Source of the DNA: Neptunomonas qingdaonensis
GTDB lineage: Bacteria > Pseudomonadota > Gammaproteobacteria > Pseudomonadales > Balneatricaceae
Length of the DNA stretch: 64,000 bases
NCBI RefSeq assembly: GCF_900113275.1
Contig: NZ_FOOU01000002.1
Span: forward strand, 186,001 to 250,000
Reading direction: 5' to 3'
The notes under the pieces are model-generated. The model did not search any database, was not told the DNA's origin, and worked only from the letters and a program-made list of their open reading frames with translations. Position numbers and translations under genes: made by a program. Of the stretch, positions 29,500 through 39,699 are shown in pieces (the stretch's first letter is position 1; every line of letters begins with the position of its first letter).

Positions 29500-31347
29500 T
29501 TATGCATAATAATCTACCAAAGATAATCCGACACTGCTTTTTTCTGGCATCTCTACATTTTGCTCAGGCACTGACTCATAACCATTATCGGTAAACATCT
29601 CTCGCTGCCTGCGGCCCTGCTCAGACGAGTGATCATTAACTAACGACTCACCAAGATCCAACCCCTGCTCTGCCATCATTTCACGCAATCTTGGCATACT
29701 TTGTTCAACCGCATCCCTGACATTCGCATGCGGCGAGGTAAAGGTCACACTCACCTGATCCTGATAAATATGCAGCTTCACCATCAAAGACCCCAATTCC
29801 GGAGGATCCAGTTGAATCGTCGCCGATTGAACATTCTGATTAGCCGCCCACATTACTCGTTCCGACATCGCCTGCTGCCATCCGGGATGCACGGGTGTCA
29901 TGCCGGCCGGCATCTGAACCTGGACACCAGAAGCCGGTTTAACCAATGTAGGCTGGTGTGTCGATCCCAACAAATGCAGGTCATTAGACCGATCCCTTGC
30001 CGTAGTCGCCTCTTGCGGCTCAGAGGCCCCAGTGGCTAACGCTGAATTACCGAACGGTAACTCTTTCTTCTGCGCTAACGGTACTTGTAATGAAACCGGT
30101 TGATTCTCACTGACGCCATCATCAACAGGCAACACTATCGGAGCAGCCGCAGCGGTAACACTCCGCTCCTGCCCCGTACTCATTTTCAATCCCTCAGGTA
30201 CCTTTAGCCCTTCAGATGTCATGGAGGACTCAGCTTTGCTAATTCGATCACCTTTACGTTGAGCCTCCTCAACAGATCGACTGATAATCGACTCCACGCC
30301 GGCACTTTTAGCCTGAGCATTTTCACTTTGAACCTGCGCAGCCGACGGCACCTGCTGTGCTGTCTGAGCTGCCTGCGCGGCCTGAGCGGTCTGGGCTGTC
30401 TGCGCTGTCTGAGAGGTCTGCGCTGTCTGAGCGGCCTGAGCGGCCTGCGCGGTCTGAGCGGTCTGAGCGGTCTGAGCGGCCTGAGCGGCCTGAGCTGTCT
30501 GAGCGGTCTGAGCGGTCTGAGCGGCCTGAGCGGCCTGAGCGGCCTGAGCGGCCTGAGCTGTCTGAGCTGTCTGAGCGGTCTGAGCGGTCTGAGCGGTCTG
30601 AGCGGTCTGAGCGGCCTGAGCTGTCTGAGCTGTCTGAGCTGGCTGAGCTGTCTGAGCTGTCTGAGCGGCCTGAGCGGCCTGAGCGGCCTGAGCTGTCTGA
30701 GCTGTCTGAGCTGTCTGAGCTGTCTGAGCTGTCTGAGCTGTCTGAGCTGTCTGAGCGTCTTGAGCTGCCGCTCTGCCAGCTTGGCTAACGACAGGCTCCA
30801 ACAGAGAAGCCGGTTGCTCTTTCAGACTTAAAACAGGAGCTGCCAAAGCATCACCCGAAGCACTACTTAACGCACCACTCTTAGCAGCAGTATCAGCTAC
30901 ACTCTTAACACTATTTGCCAATCCGGGCTCGACTAAAGAGCTCAGAGTTTCAGGCAAAGAAACAGAAACAGAAGCTGCGCCAATGATATCAAACGGAGGA
31001 GGTGAATACGGCAACACAGCGGCCAGGTATGGCAACTCCTGTCCTTCCAAAGGCAAATTAATGCCTTCACCGGAGACCGGCAAGACCGAGCCGCTCTCGC
31101 CTGAACTGTTTCCCAAACTCTCTCCTAAATTCTGCCCTAACTTTTCTCCCAAACGCTCCTCCAGGCCCATCTCTTTCAGCAAGGCACTGAATTCGGAGGA
31201 TACTGCAGCAGGTAGTGAGCCGTTAGCTAAAGCCCCGCCAGATAAGAGCGAACCTTTTATACCTGCAGCTGTACCTATACCGGTACCGCCAACAGGTCCG
31301 CCGGACGGCTGAAGAAGCATATTGAGCTGAGTCAGTTGAGAGGCCAT
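29500..31347 (-). CDS. fliK: Flagellar hook-length control protein FliK with a Thr-Ala-Gln repeat
   Basis: FliK is the secreted ruler that sets hook length and triggers the FlhB switch. The C-terminal domain (about 130 residues; [20 protein letters not shown] and the [21 protein letters not shown] segment) is the FliK switch domain. The middle has about 44 consecutive three-residue units of the form TAQ or AAQ, coded by a 9-bp tandem repeat. At 615 residues it is longer than enteric FliK (405), mostly because of this block. The ATG at 31347 is chosen because GGTGGA precedes it; an ATG five codons upstream has no ribosome binding site. It lies between fliJ and fliL as expected. Confidence 0.92.
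   Translation of the reverse strand: MASQLTQLNMLLQPSGGPVGGTGIGTAAGIKGSLLSGGALANGSLPAAVSSEFSALLKEMGLEERLGEKLGQNLGESLGNSSGESGSVLPVSGEGINLPLEGQELPYLAAVLPYSPPPFDIIGAASVSVSLPETLSSLVEPGLANSVKSVADTAAKSGALSSASGDALAAPVLSLKEQPASLLEPVVSQAGRAAAQDAQTAQTAQTAQTAQTAQTAQTAQAAQAAQAAQTAQTAQPAQTAQTAQAAQTAQTAQTAQTAQTAQTAQAAQAAQAAQAAQTAQTAQTAQAAQAAQTAQTAQTAQAAQAAQTAQTSQTAQTAQTAQAAQAAQTAQQVPSAAQVQSENAQAKSAGVESIISRSVEEAQRKGDRISKAESSMTSEGLKVPEGLKMSTGQERSVTAAAAPIVLPVDDGVSENQPVSLQVPLAQKKELPFGNSALATGASEPQEATTARDRSNDLHLLGSTHQPTLVKPASGVQVQMPAGMTPVHPGWQQAMSERVMWAANQNVQSATIQLDPPELGSLMVKLHIYQDQVSVTFTSPHANVRDAVEQSMPRLREMMAEQGLDLGESLVNDHSSEQGRRQREMFTDNGYESVPEQNVEMPEKSSVGLSLVDYYA
30357..30757. repeat. 9-bp tandem repeat array (about 44 units) inside fliK
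   Basis: On the plus strand the unit reads CTGAGCGGT, CTGAGCGGC or CTGAGCTGT with a few variants. It codes for TAQ, AAQ and single PAQ, SQ and DAQ variants on the minus strand. Unit types are interspersed in short runs, which suggests repeated unequal exchange or slippage. All six frames stay open through the array, which creates long spurious reading frames on the plus strand. Confidence 0.95.
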
Positions 31348-31474
31348 TCCATTTTCCACCATTCAAATCTAATACTGATATTGACATTAATACAACTACA
31401 GCAAGATCAAGGCCAACTAAACAGGAGCCGATAAAACAACAATGAATTTATAATGCGAACGAGGCACTTAGATA

Positions 31475-31502
31475 TATAGAAGCCTAGCTATAGAAGCCTA
31501 GA
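31475..31502. repeat. Two 14-bp direct repeats at the fliJ 3' end
   Basis: The sequence TATAGAAGCCTAG occurs at 31475 and again at 31489, 14 bases apart, overlapping the fliJ stop codon at 31498-31500. It looks like a small local duplication and no role is evident. Confidence 0.6.
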
Positions 31503-31947
31503 TATAGTTAATCTTATTTAGCTGCGAACGCTCATCTAACTGTTTCTGTAACGCCTTGTCGACCACTTTAGCCTCAGCATCGAGCGCCTTAACGATCAGA
31601 GAGTCTATCGCTTTATATTTACCATGCATTTGCGCCCAATGTTGTTTCACAAGCGCTAACTGCTTCTGATTCATTAACATTGATTTTTTATGTTGCTCAA
31701 TGGCAACCGATATTTTATTCATAAATGCTTGGTAGTTAAGTAATTTATCAACAGACAGGCCCTGCGCACTCGCCTGTCGATAGGACTGCTGATACTCTGA
31801 CAAATATTGCTCTAGCTGTAGTAACTGCTGCTTATCCGACTCAATTCTCTGAATATGCTCGGCAAGAAAACGCTCGGCGTCTTTTTTACGCTTCTCGGCC
31901 AGATCCAACACAACCTTTAAACGGCTTGATCGTTTCTTCTGGCTCAT
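31498..31947 (-). CDS. fliJ: Flagellar export chaperone FliJ
   Basis: FliJ is a coiled-coil protein that joins the FliI hexamer to FlhA during export. The 149-residue protein is almost entirely charged helix ([21 protein letters not shown], then long heptad-like segments), as is typical of the family. Its ATG overlaps the fliI stop by 4 bases. A small direct repeat overlaps its stop codon. Confidence 0.92.
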   Translation of the reverse strand: MSQKKRSSRLKVVLDLAEKRKKDAERFLAEHIQRIESDKQQLLQLEQYLSEYQQSYRQASAQGLSVDKLLNYQAFMNKISVAIEQHKKSMLMNQKQLALVKQHWAQMHGKYKAIDSLIVKALDAEAKVVDKALQKQLDERSQLNKINYI

Positions 31948-33290
31948 CTGGGCGGCTCGCTGGGTTGTAGTGCCATTGTCAGCATTTTAAGACTCTCATC
32001 AACAGCAAAAGCATCCGTCAAACCCTGTTGCAGAAATTGATTCATCGTTGGCATTCTCTCAATCGCAAAATCAGTTCCCGGATCACTCCCTCTGACGTAA
32101 GCACCGACAGAGATCAGATCCGCATTTTGCTGATATTTAGAGTATAACTGCTTAAAACGCATCGCGGTGGCCAAATGATTCTGATCAACAATTTGCGGCA
32201 TTGCCCTGCTGATAGACGCTTCAACATCAATCGCAGGGTAGTGCCCCTGCTCTGCCAGTTGCCGTGACAATACAATATGCCCATCCAGTATTGCTCTGGC
32301 AGCATCAGCGATAGGATCCTGCTGATCATCACCTTCGGTTAATACCGTATAAAATGCGGTAATAGAGCCCTTGCCTGTCGCATCATTTCCGGCACGCTCC
32401 ACCAGCTTGGGTAGCTTAGCAAATACCGATGGCGGATACCCTTTTGTCGCGGGCGGCTCACCTATCGCCAACGCTATCTCCCTTTGTGCTTGCGCATAGC
32501 GTGTCAGCGAGTCCATCAGCAGCAGAACACTTTTACCCTGCGCCCGAAAATATTCGGCAATACGGGTTGTCAGCTGCGAAGCTCGTAAACGCATCAATGG
32601 AGAATCATCAGCCGGCGAGGCTACAACAACGGAACGGGCTAAACCTTCAGCCCCCAGATTGTGATCTATAAACTCTTTTACTTCCCGGCCACGCTCACCA
32701 ATTAAACCTACAATAGTGATATCAGCCTCAGTCGCTCGTGTCATCATACCCAGCAGCACAGACTTACCGACACCACTACCGGCAAATAAACCTAACCGCT
32801 GCCCCTTACCGACCGTTAGAAGCGCGTTGATCGACTTAATACCCACGTCGAGTGTATCAACGATAGGAAAGCGAGCAAGAGGGTTAATGATCTCACCGGC
32901 CAGTGTGGCCGTCTGCTGGCAGTTTAGCGGACCCTTTCCATCAAGCGGCTCGCCTACACCATTCAACACCCGCCCCAGCAAGCCGAAACCGACAGGCACG
33001 CCTCTTCCCGCCCCCATAGGAACAACCTTTGCGCCTGCAGAAAGCCCTTCCACCGCATGCAAAGGCATCAGATAGATTCTATCGCCGGAAAAGCCAACAA
33101 CCTCAGCTTCAATTTCATGCGAGGAGGACAATATGATTAAGCAATTATCGCCAACCGCCACCTGCAAACCAACCGCTTCAATTGTCAAACCAATTAAACG
33201 GGTAATTCGACCTTCGATTCGCGGTCCCGGCGCAGACAATGCCGGACTCATCAGCCCCCGAATAGTCTGCGACAAATCAAACTGACTCAT
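31944..33290 (-). CDS. fliI: Flagellar export ATPase FliI
   Basis: FliI is the F1-beta-like ATPase that powers unfolding and release of export substrates. It shows the Walker A sequence AGSGVGKS (residues 170-177), the [13 protein letters not shown] segment, and the ATP synthase-type signature [20 protein letters not shown]. The ATG at 33290 is chosen because GAGAAGGGTG precedes it and [10 protein letters not shown] gives a normal N terminus. An upstream in-frame codon at 33344 would add a basic hydrophobic segment that overlaps fliH. The product is 448 residues, standard for FliI. Confidence 0.96.
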   Translation of the reverse strand: MSQFDLSQTIRGLMSPALSAPGPRIEGRITRLIGLTIEAVGLQVAVGDNCLIILSSSHEIEAEVVGFSGDRIYLMPLHAVEGLSAGAKVVPMGAGRGVPVGFGLLGRVLNGVGEPLDGKGPLNCQQTATLAGEIINPLARFPIVDTLDVGIKSINALLTVGKGQRLGLFAGSGVGKSVLLGMMTRATEADITIVGLIGERGREVKEFIDHNLGAEGLARSVVVASPADDSPLMRLRASQLTTRIAEYFRAQGKSVLLLMDSLTRYAQAQREIALAIGEPPATKGYPPSVFAKLPKLVERAGNDATGKGSITAFYTVLTEGDDQQDPIADAARAILDGHIVLSRQLAEQGHYPAIDVEASISRAMPQIVDQNHLATAMRFKQLYSKYQQNADLISVGAYVRGSDPGTDFAIERMPTMNQFLQQGLTDAFAVDESLKMLTMALQPSEPPR

Positions 33291-34089
33291 CACCCTTCTC
33301 ACTATCCAAAAGCTCATCAGCAGCAGACGAAGCATCTTCAGCATTTAATCCATGCGGTACGGCCAGTCTGTTTTTCAATTGTGTTATAACATCACTAAAA
33401 CGGGACTCCATGCAGTAATCAACCACACTCGTATCGGTAGATACCCGACAACCTCCCGGTGATAACTCCGCATCCTCAAGCAACCGCCATCGGTCTTGGT
33501 GCTTCTCTGCCAGCGAGGCTAATGCACTCATATCCTGCGGATTAACAGTAACGAGCAACTCACCCGATTGCTTGGGCAGCTGCGCGATAGCTTCAGTTAC
33601 TGAGGTCTGAATGATGCTTTTATAGTCGCACGCCTGCTGTTTCGTCACTACTTCAGCAATGTGGGTAGATAACTCCACCACCAACGCAGCGATCTGATCA
33701 TGCTGCTCGTGCAACGGCTGATCCAGTGCCTGCAGCAGGCCTTCAAGCTTCACCAGCTGCTGATCAATTTCCACCCTACCTCGCTCAAGACCCTCAGCAT
33801 AACCACGCTGATCACCCGCTAGCTGCCCCGCTTCATTACCTGCGACCTCTCCCGCTTTAAAACCTTCCTCGTAAGCACGCTCACGAATCTCCTCAAGCTC
33901 GGACAATGTCACTTTTTCAGCAAAAATCTCTTCATCGACAACGGTAATTTCGGCCGCTTTGGGTTTAGCCTTTTTAGTATGAAAACCAACGGTATGCAGC
34001 CCATTAACTTCGGGAAGCAACCAGCTTCCCAGAGGCTTTTGCAGCTCTGCAGAATCAAAACGAAAGGGTAAATTATCTGATGACTTCAT
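33277..34089 (-). CDS. fliH: Flagellar assembly protein FliH
   Basis: FliH regulates FliI and ties it to the C-ring. The 270-residue protein has an N-terminal conserved region, the GxxxG-rich helix typical of FliH ([19 protein letters not shown] and GYAEGLERG, about residues 72-105) and a C-terminal domain related to the V-ATPase E subunit. It lies between fliG and fliI and overlaps fliI by 14 bases. Confidence 0.94.
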   Translation of the reverse strand: MKSSDNLPFRFDSAELQKPLGSWLLPEVNGLHTVGFHTKKAKPKAAEITVVDEEIFAEKVTLSELEEIRERAYEEGFKAGEVAGNEAGQLAGDQRGYAEGLERGRVEIDQQLVKLEGLLQALDQPLHEQHDQIAALVVELSTHIAEVVTKQQACDYKSIIQTSVTEAIAQLPKQSGELLVTVNPQDMSALASLAEKHQDRWRLLEDAELSPGGCRVSTDTSVVDYCMESRFSDVITQLKNRLAVPHGLNAEDASSAADELLDSEKGDESV

Positions 34090-34098
34090 AAGAACGAC

Positions 34099-35103
34099 CT
34101 AGAGCATCTCCTCGCCACCACCACCGAGCATGATCTCACCTTCATCAGCCAGTCGTCGCGCAACCGTGAGTATCTCTTTTTGTGCTTCCTCAACTTCACT
34201 CACACGAACCGGACCTTTAGCCTCAAGGTCATCACGGAGCAACTCGGCAGCACGCTTAGACATATTTTTGAAAACTTTTTCCTGCAAGGCTGTTTCAGCG
34301 CCCTTCAAGGCGATGATCAATACATCAGTGGACACTTCACGCAGAATAACCTGAATACCTCTATCATCAACATCAATTAAATTATCGAAGACAAACATCA
34401 GGTCCTGAATCTGAGTCGCCAAGCCATCATCAACCTCGCGAATACCCTCCATCAACTCAGCTTCTATTGCGCTATCAATGAAATTCATAATTTCAGAGGC
34501 TTGCTTCACACCGCCGAGCGTTCTCGACTGACCAGAACGCGCCGTACTGAACTGCCCTTCCAGCATATCATTAAGCTCCTGAAGCGCCTGGGGCTGAATA
34601 CGATCCAATGCCGCCACACGCATCACGATATCTAAACGCACCTTATCATCAAAAAATCCCAGCACGGTAGCCGCCTGGTCCGGATCAAGATAAGAAGCAA
34701 TCACCGCCTGAATTTGAGGATGCTCAAAGCGGATCGTTTCTGCAATCTGCCTTGGCTCCATCCAGCGCATGGTATCAAGTCCGGATGTATTAGTACTCAT
34801 GAGTATTCGGTCAAGCAGGGTTTTTGCTTTTTCTTCACCTAATGCCTGATTAAGCATAGCCCGAATATACCGGTCGTTATTGATGCCGATTCCGGTCTGG
34901 TCACTGACCAGATGCATAAAATCAGAAACAACACCTTCCACCCGCGATTGAGGAACATTATCAAGCTGCGACATTGCCTCACCGATCAGCTGCACCTGCT
35001 TAGGACCCAGATGCTTCAGCACTTCTGCCGCATCCTCCTCACCCAGACTAATCAGCAAGATGGCAGCTTTTTCAATTTCCGTTAACTCTGTATCAGCGCT
35101 CAT
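34099..35103 (-). CDS. fliG: Flagellar motor switch protein FliG
   Basis: FliG is the C-ring protein that contacts the MS ring, FliM and the stator. The protein begins MSADTELTEIEKAAILLISL and shows the middle-domain segment ILMSTNTSGLDTMRWMEPRQIAETIRFEHPQ and the C-terminal torque helix region (LMFVFDNLIDVDDRGIQ). The ATG at 35103 is chosen over an in-frame TTG three codons earlier. The length of 334 residues is standard. It overlaps the fliF stop by about 11 bases. Confidence 0.96.
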   Translation of the reverse strand: MSADTELTEIEKAAILLISLGEEDAAEVLKHLGPKQVQLIGEAMSQLDNVPQSRVEGVVSDFMHLVSDQTGIGINNDRYIRAMLNQALGEEKAKTLLDRILMSTNTSGLDTMRWMEPRQIAETIRFEHPQIQAVIASYLDPDQAATVLGFFDDKVRLDIVMRVAALDRIQPQALQELNDMLEGQFSTARSGQSRTLGGVKQASEIMNFIDSAIEAELMEGIREVDDGLATQIQDLMFVFDNLIDVDDRGIQVILREVSTDVLIIALKGAETALQEKVFKNMSKRAAELLRDDLEAKGPVRVSEVEEAQKEILTVARRLADEGEIMLGGGGEEML

Positions 35104-36775
35104 CTTTACCAAGCCACTGTTTTATCGCCTGAGCAACACGCGCAGGATCTTCAGCAATCATGCTTCTCACCGCATTAAGTTGATATTCAAAGCTTTCATT
35201 GGGGGTTGGCAGCAAACTATCCCCACGCTCACCGAAAGTCACTTTATCATCGGCGACCACACCACCATCCAACCCTTCCAGCTCAGCAGCAACATCTCCG
35301 ACATCCTCATCCTTAGCTCCGGCAACCGTTTTACCTGTAGAGGTCAAACTTTTTAAGATAGGGCGAAGAATGCCAAACACCATCAATAAAACAAACAGAA
35401 TAGCGCCAACCTGTTTTGCCACATCCCACACCCACGGTTGCATCCAGATCGGGATTTCTTCCTGCACAAAGGGTTGTTCAACCACAAAGGGAGAGTTAAT
35501 AACATTGACACTATCTCCCCTGACAGCAGCATAACCCACGGCATCCTGAACCAGTATTCTCAGCCTTTGCAGCTCATTCTCTGCCCAGGGAGTTCTGGTC
35601 GACTCGCCTGTTTCGCTATTGATCGCAACCAAATCATCAACCACTACTGCGACTGACAATCGCCCAACACGTCCGCTCTGATGCTTTGTATAGGAAATGG
35701 AGCGATCCAGTTCGAAATTACGTGTCGCCTGTTTACGATTACTTCCAGGTACTACTGAACTTCCGCCATTACCCACTCCACCCCCGGCCACTTCGGGCAC
35801 AGCACTCGGCCCTGGCGGCTGATTAGACAAAGCACCGGGAACACCTTCAGATGAGGCAACTCCGACTTTATTCTCATCAACCGTTTGCTCACTTCTCAGC
35901 GCAGGCAAATCCGGATTAAACAACTCATCCGTCTGCTCTACTGACGTAAAATCAATCTCAGCAGATACTTCTGCCCGAAACCGCCCTTGTCCGACAACAG
36001 GCAGCAATATGCTATTGACGCGATTGAGCAAGGTTTCTTCGACTTTACGCGAGTACTCAAACTGCTTCGCCGCCAGAACCACATCGCCATCTTCATCCCG
36101 GGAATTAAGCAGCTGCCCGCGCTGATCTACCACCGTCACATCTTTCACATCAAGCATGGGAATGGAAGACGCCACCAAATTAGCAATCGCGGCAACCTGG
36201 CCACGATCAAGCTTACGCCCGGCAAACAATTCTAAAAATACAGACGCACTGGTTTTTCGCTGATCTCTGACAAAAACCGTATCTTTGGGGATAGCCAGAT
36301 GGATGCGCGCATTCCTGACAGCAATCATACTGGTGATCGTTCGCGCCAGTTCGCCCTCCAGGCCGCGCCGATAACGGGCATTCTCCATAAACTGACTGGC
36401 ACCCAGCCCCTGGTCCTGGTCCATCAACTCAAAGCCAACCGTTTTATCAACAGTAAAACCTTCCGAGGCAAGCTTCAGTCTTGCCTGATGCACATACTCT
36501 TCTGGCACCAGCACTGCACGCCCATCACCCTCGAACTTATAAGGAATGTTGTACAACCTCAACTGCTCTATTACCTGGTTAGCATCTACAAACTCCAGAT
36601 TAGAGAACAGCACGCGATAGTCGGGAGCTTTTGACCATAAAACAACAGAAAAACCAATAGCAATACTGGCTGCCAAGCCGATCATCAGGCCAAACTGGCG
36701 CACGATTGTCAGCTTATTAAAGCCAGACATCATCCCACCGCCTGTTGTTTGCAACGTCATAGTATTGTTATCCAT
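35093..36775 (-). CDS. fliF: Flagellar MS-ring protein FliF
   Basis: FliF builds the MS ring, the base on which the flagellum assembles. It has an N-terminal membrane helix (about residues 28-47), the ring-building motifs (YRVLFSNLEFVDANQVIEQL, then a QDQGLGASQFMENARYRRGLEGELARTI stretch), a periplasmic region with a Gly/Ser/Pro-rich insert and a second membrane helix (about 452-473). The cytoplasmic FliG-binding tail ends the protein (IAEDPARVAQAIKQWL). The length of 560 residues is typical. Confidence 0.97.
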   Translation of the reverse strand: MDNNTMTLQTTGGGMMSGFNKLTIVRQFGLMIGLAASIAIGFSVVLWSKAPDYRVLFSNLEFVDANQVIEQLRLYNIPYKFEGDGRAVLVPEEYVHQARLKLASEGFTVDKTVGFELMDQDQGLGASQFMENARYRRGLEGELARTITSMIAVRNARIHLAIPKDTVFVRDQRKTSASVFLELFAGRKLDRGQVAAIANLVASSIPMLDVKDVTVVDQRGQLLNSRDEDGDVVLAAKQFEYSRKVEETLLNRVNSILLPVVGQGRFRAEVSAEIDFTSVEQTDELFNPDLPALRSEQTVDENKVGVASSEGVPGALSNQPPGPSAVPEVAGGGVGNGGSSVVPGSNRKQATRNFELDRSISYTKHQSGRVGRLSVAVVVDDLVAINSETGESTRTPWAENELQRLRILVQDAVGYAAVRGDSVNVINSPFVVEQPFVQEEIPIWMQPWVWDVAKQVGAILFVLLMVFGILRPILKSLTSTGKTVAGAKDEDVGDVAAELEGLDGGVVADDKVTFGERGDSLLPTPNESFEYQLNAVRSMIAEDPARVAQAIKQWLGKDER

Positions 36776-36805
36776 AAAACAGCTCAGCCAAATCTTTTAT
36801 CATTA

Positions 36806-37159
36806 TTAAATTGGCATCTTCATCACATCTTCATAAGCGGCAACCAATTTATTACGCACCTGAGTCATCGCCTGAAAAGAAACGCTGGCCTTCTGCAACT
36901 GAATCATAACCTGAGTCAGCTCGACCCGAGGATCTCCTTGTTCAAAAGCGGTTGCCATACGGCTCGCTTCCATCTGTGTATCATTAACCTTATCAATGGC
37001 GTTTTTAAGGAGATCTCCAAAACCTTCATTCTCAACCGGGCGTACTGAATCCAATGTCAAAGATGACGGTTTTCCGACATGGCCAATACCCTGCTGGGCG
37101 TCTGCTTTCAACGCTCTCATCTGCATAAGCACACTATTTATGTCAGTTCGCTCAATCAT
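36806..37159 (-). CDS. fliE: Flagellar hook-basal body protein FliE
   Basis: FliE is the first rod-level protein and joins the MS ring to the rod. The protein has the family C terminus (VELTQVMIQLQKASVSFQAMTQVRNKLVAAYEDVMKMPI). The ATG at 37159 is preferred over an upstream TTG at 37171. At 117 residues it has normal length. It starts the long collinear fli-flh-che block, and a sigma-70-like promoter lies just upstream. Confidence 0.95.
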   Translation of the reverse strand: MIERTDINSVLMQMRALKADAQQGIGHVGKPSSLTLDSVRPVENEGFGDLLKNAIDKVNDTQMEASRMATAFEQGDPRVELTQVMIQLQKASVSFQAMTQVRNKLVAAYEDVMKMPI

Positions 37160-37188
37160 CTTACGCCCCAATATGGCAATTTATTGAC

Positions 37189-37216
37189 ATTATATAAAAC
37201 AAAAAAGGTTAAACAA
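37189..37216 (-). promoter_or_regulatory. Candidate sigma-70-type promoter for the fliE operon
   Basis: Read on the minus strand, TTGTTT is followed by a 16-base spacer and a perfect TATAAT box, 30 bases upstream of the fliE ATG. No well-formed sigma-54 site (TGGCAC-N5-TTGC) was found in the same gap. The only near match (TGTCAA then TTGC) lacks one G of the -24 box and is one base short. Confidence 0.4.
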
Positions 37217-37290
37217 CTGCATCAGACAAATATAACGTCATTATTATGACACTTATTCTTTATCGCACCTTAATATACTTATAGAATGCA

Positions 37291-37317
37291 AAAAACGAGC
37301 CAAAGGCTCGTTTTTTT
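37291..37317 (-). terminator. Bidirectional intrinsic terminator downstream of the exonuclease-fusion operon
   Basis: AAAAACGAGCC and GGCTCGTTTTT form a perfect 11-bp stem with an AAA loop (37291-37301 and 37305-37315), with A and T runs on either side. It ends the minus-strand operon whose last gene stops at 37453 and isolates the flagellar block that begins at fliE. The 37318-37452 stretch before it holds nothing I can assign. Confidence 0.85.
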
Positions 37318-37452
37318 GTCTGAGTTATCCCATTTCAGGTGGATTCCCATACTTTAAACGTACATGCATTAAAGCCACTGTCATGGCATCTCCCGAGGAC
37401 GAATAATAAACACCTGCGAAACGGCGGCGATGCTTTACATTCAAACAGGCAT

Positions 37453-39699
37453 TTAATACTTCAGGCGCGCATAATAAGTCTTTTGTGCGGCTTCCCGTGC
37501 CTGTCCCACCGTTAATATCCCCTGCTCCGCCAGTAAAGGCAGCAACTGCAAAAATACTTCAGCCGTCACCAGCGCATCTCCCAGCGCCGTATGCCTGCCT
37601 ATCACATTAACATTGAAACGCTCTGCAATCGCCTCCAACCCGTGGGATTCTTGCTGCGGGTGTACCACGGCTGACAGTAATAAGGTGTCCATGACGGGTT
37701 GATCAAATACGACACCCGTTGCTTCCTCTTTAACCTGTAAACAGCGCATATCAAACGCGGCATTATGCGCCACCAGCACGGTGTCTTGCGCAAAAGCATG
37801 CAGGGCAGGTAATACCTGGGTTATATCTGGCTGACCTTTTACCATGTCCGGCGTGATACCGTGAATCGGAATGGTGATAGCCGGGATATGACGTTTCGGA
37901 TCAACCAGTTGCTCGAAGGTTTCTTGACGTAGCAGTTTGCCATTCACAATCCGTACCGCCCCCACCTGAATAATTTCATCGCCACCTGCCGGATTTAAGC
38001 CGGTGGTTTCAGTATCAAACACGGTATAGGCCAGCTCACTGAGCAAACAATCCTCGAAAGCACTGCCTTGTGCAGAGGTTTTAAACAGATCAAAATCATA
38101 ATATTCGGGTCGACTGCCACTGTGCAGAAATGTCTCGGCGGCCAGGGCTTCCTGCGGATTAGCCATCGGTAGCAGGAAGCGGAAAAACATTCGCGATTCT
38201 TGCGCTTCACGCTCAAACCAGAATGCACCATCATGACGACTCACCACATCATGAACAGTCAGTGACAGAGTTTCATCTCCAACGCGGATCTGTTCCTGAT
38301 CCCAGTTCAGCAAGTCCTGAGTATCCATAGTTGGTGCAGACCACACCAGATCCAGCGTGGCACGTGCATCCACCGTCCCCAGTCGTAAACACATTTTGCC
38401 AACGCCGCATTCCTCATGAATACGCCCGGCTAAATGCACCAGCGCCTGTAGTAATGAAAAACTCTCTACCTTCAGCCAAAGCGCAGCATCCATTTCAGTC
38501 GATGCTATTTTCACGGGTAAAGACGCCTCAATCCGACGTGACGCTGCCTCGACTAAATCACTACCCAGCATATCTTCTAAAGGCCAGCGTGAGCGTAGGT
38601 TATGCGTTGAAGATGCCTGTAACTCATCAATCCGTTTACTTAGGCCTTGTATTTCCTCACGAATAACGCCCAGCAAACGCTCGCGCATATCGGCTTCCAA
38701 ATCGGGATATTCCAACACTTCAACGGCTGCCTGCGCATTCGCCAGCCCGGCGCGACTGCCTTCTGTAAGGCTAAATAACACCCGGTCCTTTTCTGAGTCT
38801 GCTTCAAAATCATGAGTAATATTTTCCAGCAATAAGACAAAGCCTGTCAGCTCTGATTGTGCCTGAGCATCGCCAGGCTGCACTTCACTTTCAGGCACTG
38901 ATTCAGCTTCAGTTATAGATTCAGGTATAGACGGCTCGATACTATTCTCAGAAACGGCCCGCACCGGTGTCATTTGCACTCGCAGTAATTGGCCACTCTG
39001 TGTCGTGGTGACAAACTGCGCCGAAGGATGCGACGCACCGCCTTCTAAACGATGCTGAATATTTTCCAGCGCATGTGTTACCAGCTTCCGGTCGAGCACA
39101 CTGTAAATGGAACGACCTAAGCCTATTAGCTCCAAGCCACCCGCTACCGTTGGGGATTTCGATAAGGCGCGAAATTGTGAACGTGCCCGGTGGTTATATA
39201 ACAGGATGCGCCCATCGAGATTACACACCACCACGCTTTTGGTCAGTTCCGACATCAGGGCGGCCAAACGACTTTTTTCCAGTTCGGTATTGCGACTGGC
39301 CTCCTTTACCCGCTCTGTCATCTCAGTACGCAGTTGTTCACGCTGGCCGACCAGTTGATTAATCACTTCTGTTAGACGCTGGTTTTCAGCACTGCCTTTA
39401 GGTTTTAACTGACGTTTCACATCCGTACCTAACAACACCTGCGCTTCTTCTGCCAGTCGTGCCGGCGCGGTCATAAAGTACGCAATAAGGCGTTGTAACA
39501 CTACCGCGACCACGATCAGAGATACGGCCCACATCATAATCAGTAATAGCGCCCGCGGCCCCACTGCTGTCACTACTGCCGCCCGTTCAGTTTCCTCCAG
39601 CGCCGCCCAAATCAGCCCACCGGTTAGCAATAACCAGAGCAGACAAAGTACACCAATAACACCAACGCCGACCGCAATCCGCCAATCAAATTTTCTCAT
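37453..39699 (-). CDS. Membrane pseudo-histidine-kinase fused to a DnaQ-like DEDDh exonuclease
   Basis: The 748-residue protein has two membrane helices (about residues 8-33 and 50-72), a HAMP-like and coiled segment, and a PAS-like domain (about 145-290). A dimerisation helix follows in which the phospho-histidine position is Glu313 (LTEGSRAGLAN instead of HELRTPL). Next come a degraded HATPase-like region (about 380-510) and a C-terminal DEDDh 3'-5' exonuclease domain (about 553-720). The exonuclease keeps all five catalytic residues: D562 and E564 in FDTETTG, D650 in HNAAFD, H703 and D708 in RHTALGDA. It is the last gene of an operon with a CbrA-like kinase and a receiver protein and overlaps that receiver gene by 4 bases. 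PolC/DnaQ-like nucleases near DUF294 and symporter genes are known, but the role of this membrane fusion is unknown. Confidence 0.85.
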   Translation of the reverse strand: MRKFDWRIAVGVGVIGVLCLLWLLLTGGLIWAALEETERAAVVTAVGPRALLLIMMWAVSLIVVAVVLQRLIAYFMTAPARLAEEAQVLLGTDVKRQLKPKGSAENQRLTEVINQLVGQREQLRTEMTERVKEASRNTELEKSRLAALMSELTKSVVVCNLDGRILLYNHRARSQFRALSKSPTVAGGLELIGLGRSIYSVLDRKLVTHALENIQHRLEGGASHPSAQFVTTTQSGQLLRVQMTPVRAVSENSIEPSIPESITEAESVPESEVQPGDAQAQSELTGFVLLLENITHDFEADSEKDRVLFSLTEGSRAGLANAQAAVEVLEYPDLEADMRERLLGVIREEIQGLSKRIDELQASSTHNLRSRWPLEDMLGSDLVEAASRRIEASLPVKIASTEMDAALWLKVESFSLLQALVHLAGRIHEECGVGKMCLRLGTVDARATLDLVWSAPTMDTQDLLNWDQEQIRVGDETLSLTVHDVVSRHDGAFWFEREAQESRMFFRFLLPMANPQEALAAETFLHSGSRPEYYDFDLFKTSAQGSAFEDCLLSELAYTVFDTETTGLNPAGGDEIIQVGAVRIVNGKLLRQETFEQLVDPKRHIPAITIPIHGITPDMVKGQPDITQVLPALHAFAQDTVLVAHNAAFDMRCLQVKEEATGVVFDQPVMDTLLLSAVVHPQQESHGLEAIAERFNVNVIGRHTALGDALVTAEVFLQLLPLLAEQGILTVGQAREAAQKTYYARLKY

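Noticed and set aside
30259-30831. Long plus-strand open frames with SGLSCL and SERPE repeats opposite fliK
   Set aside because: They are by-products of the stop-free 9-bp array; no ribosome binding site and no known family, while the minus-strand fliK frame has clear domains.
31944-33344. FliI starting at 33344
   Set aside because: The extra 18 residues overlap fliH and have no ribosome binding site; the ATG at 33290 has GAGAAGGG and the normal N terminus.
37168-37188. Sigma-54-like TGTCAA...TTGC upstream of fliE
   Set aside because: It lacks the GG of the -24 element and the spacing is one base short.
37325-37384. Possible 19-residue minus-strand peptide after the exonuclease gene, with GGGAG before its ATG
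   Set aside because: The frame is very short and lies between a stop codon and a terminator. It resembles 3' untranslated sequence; I could not support a gene.
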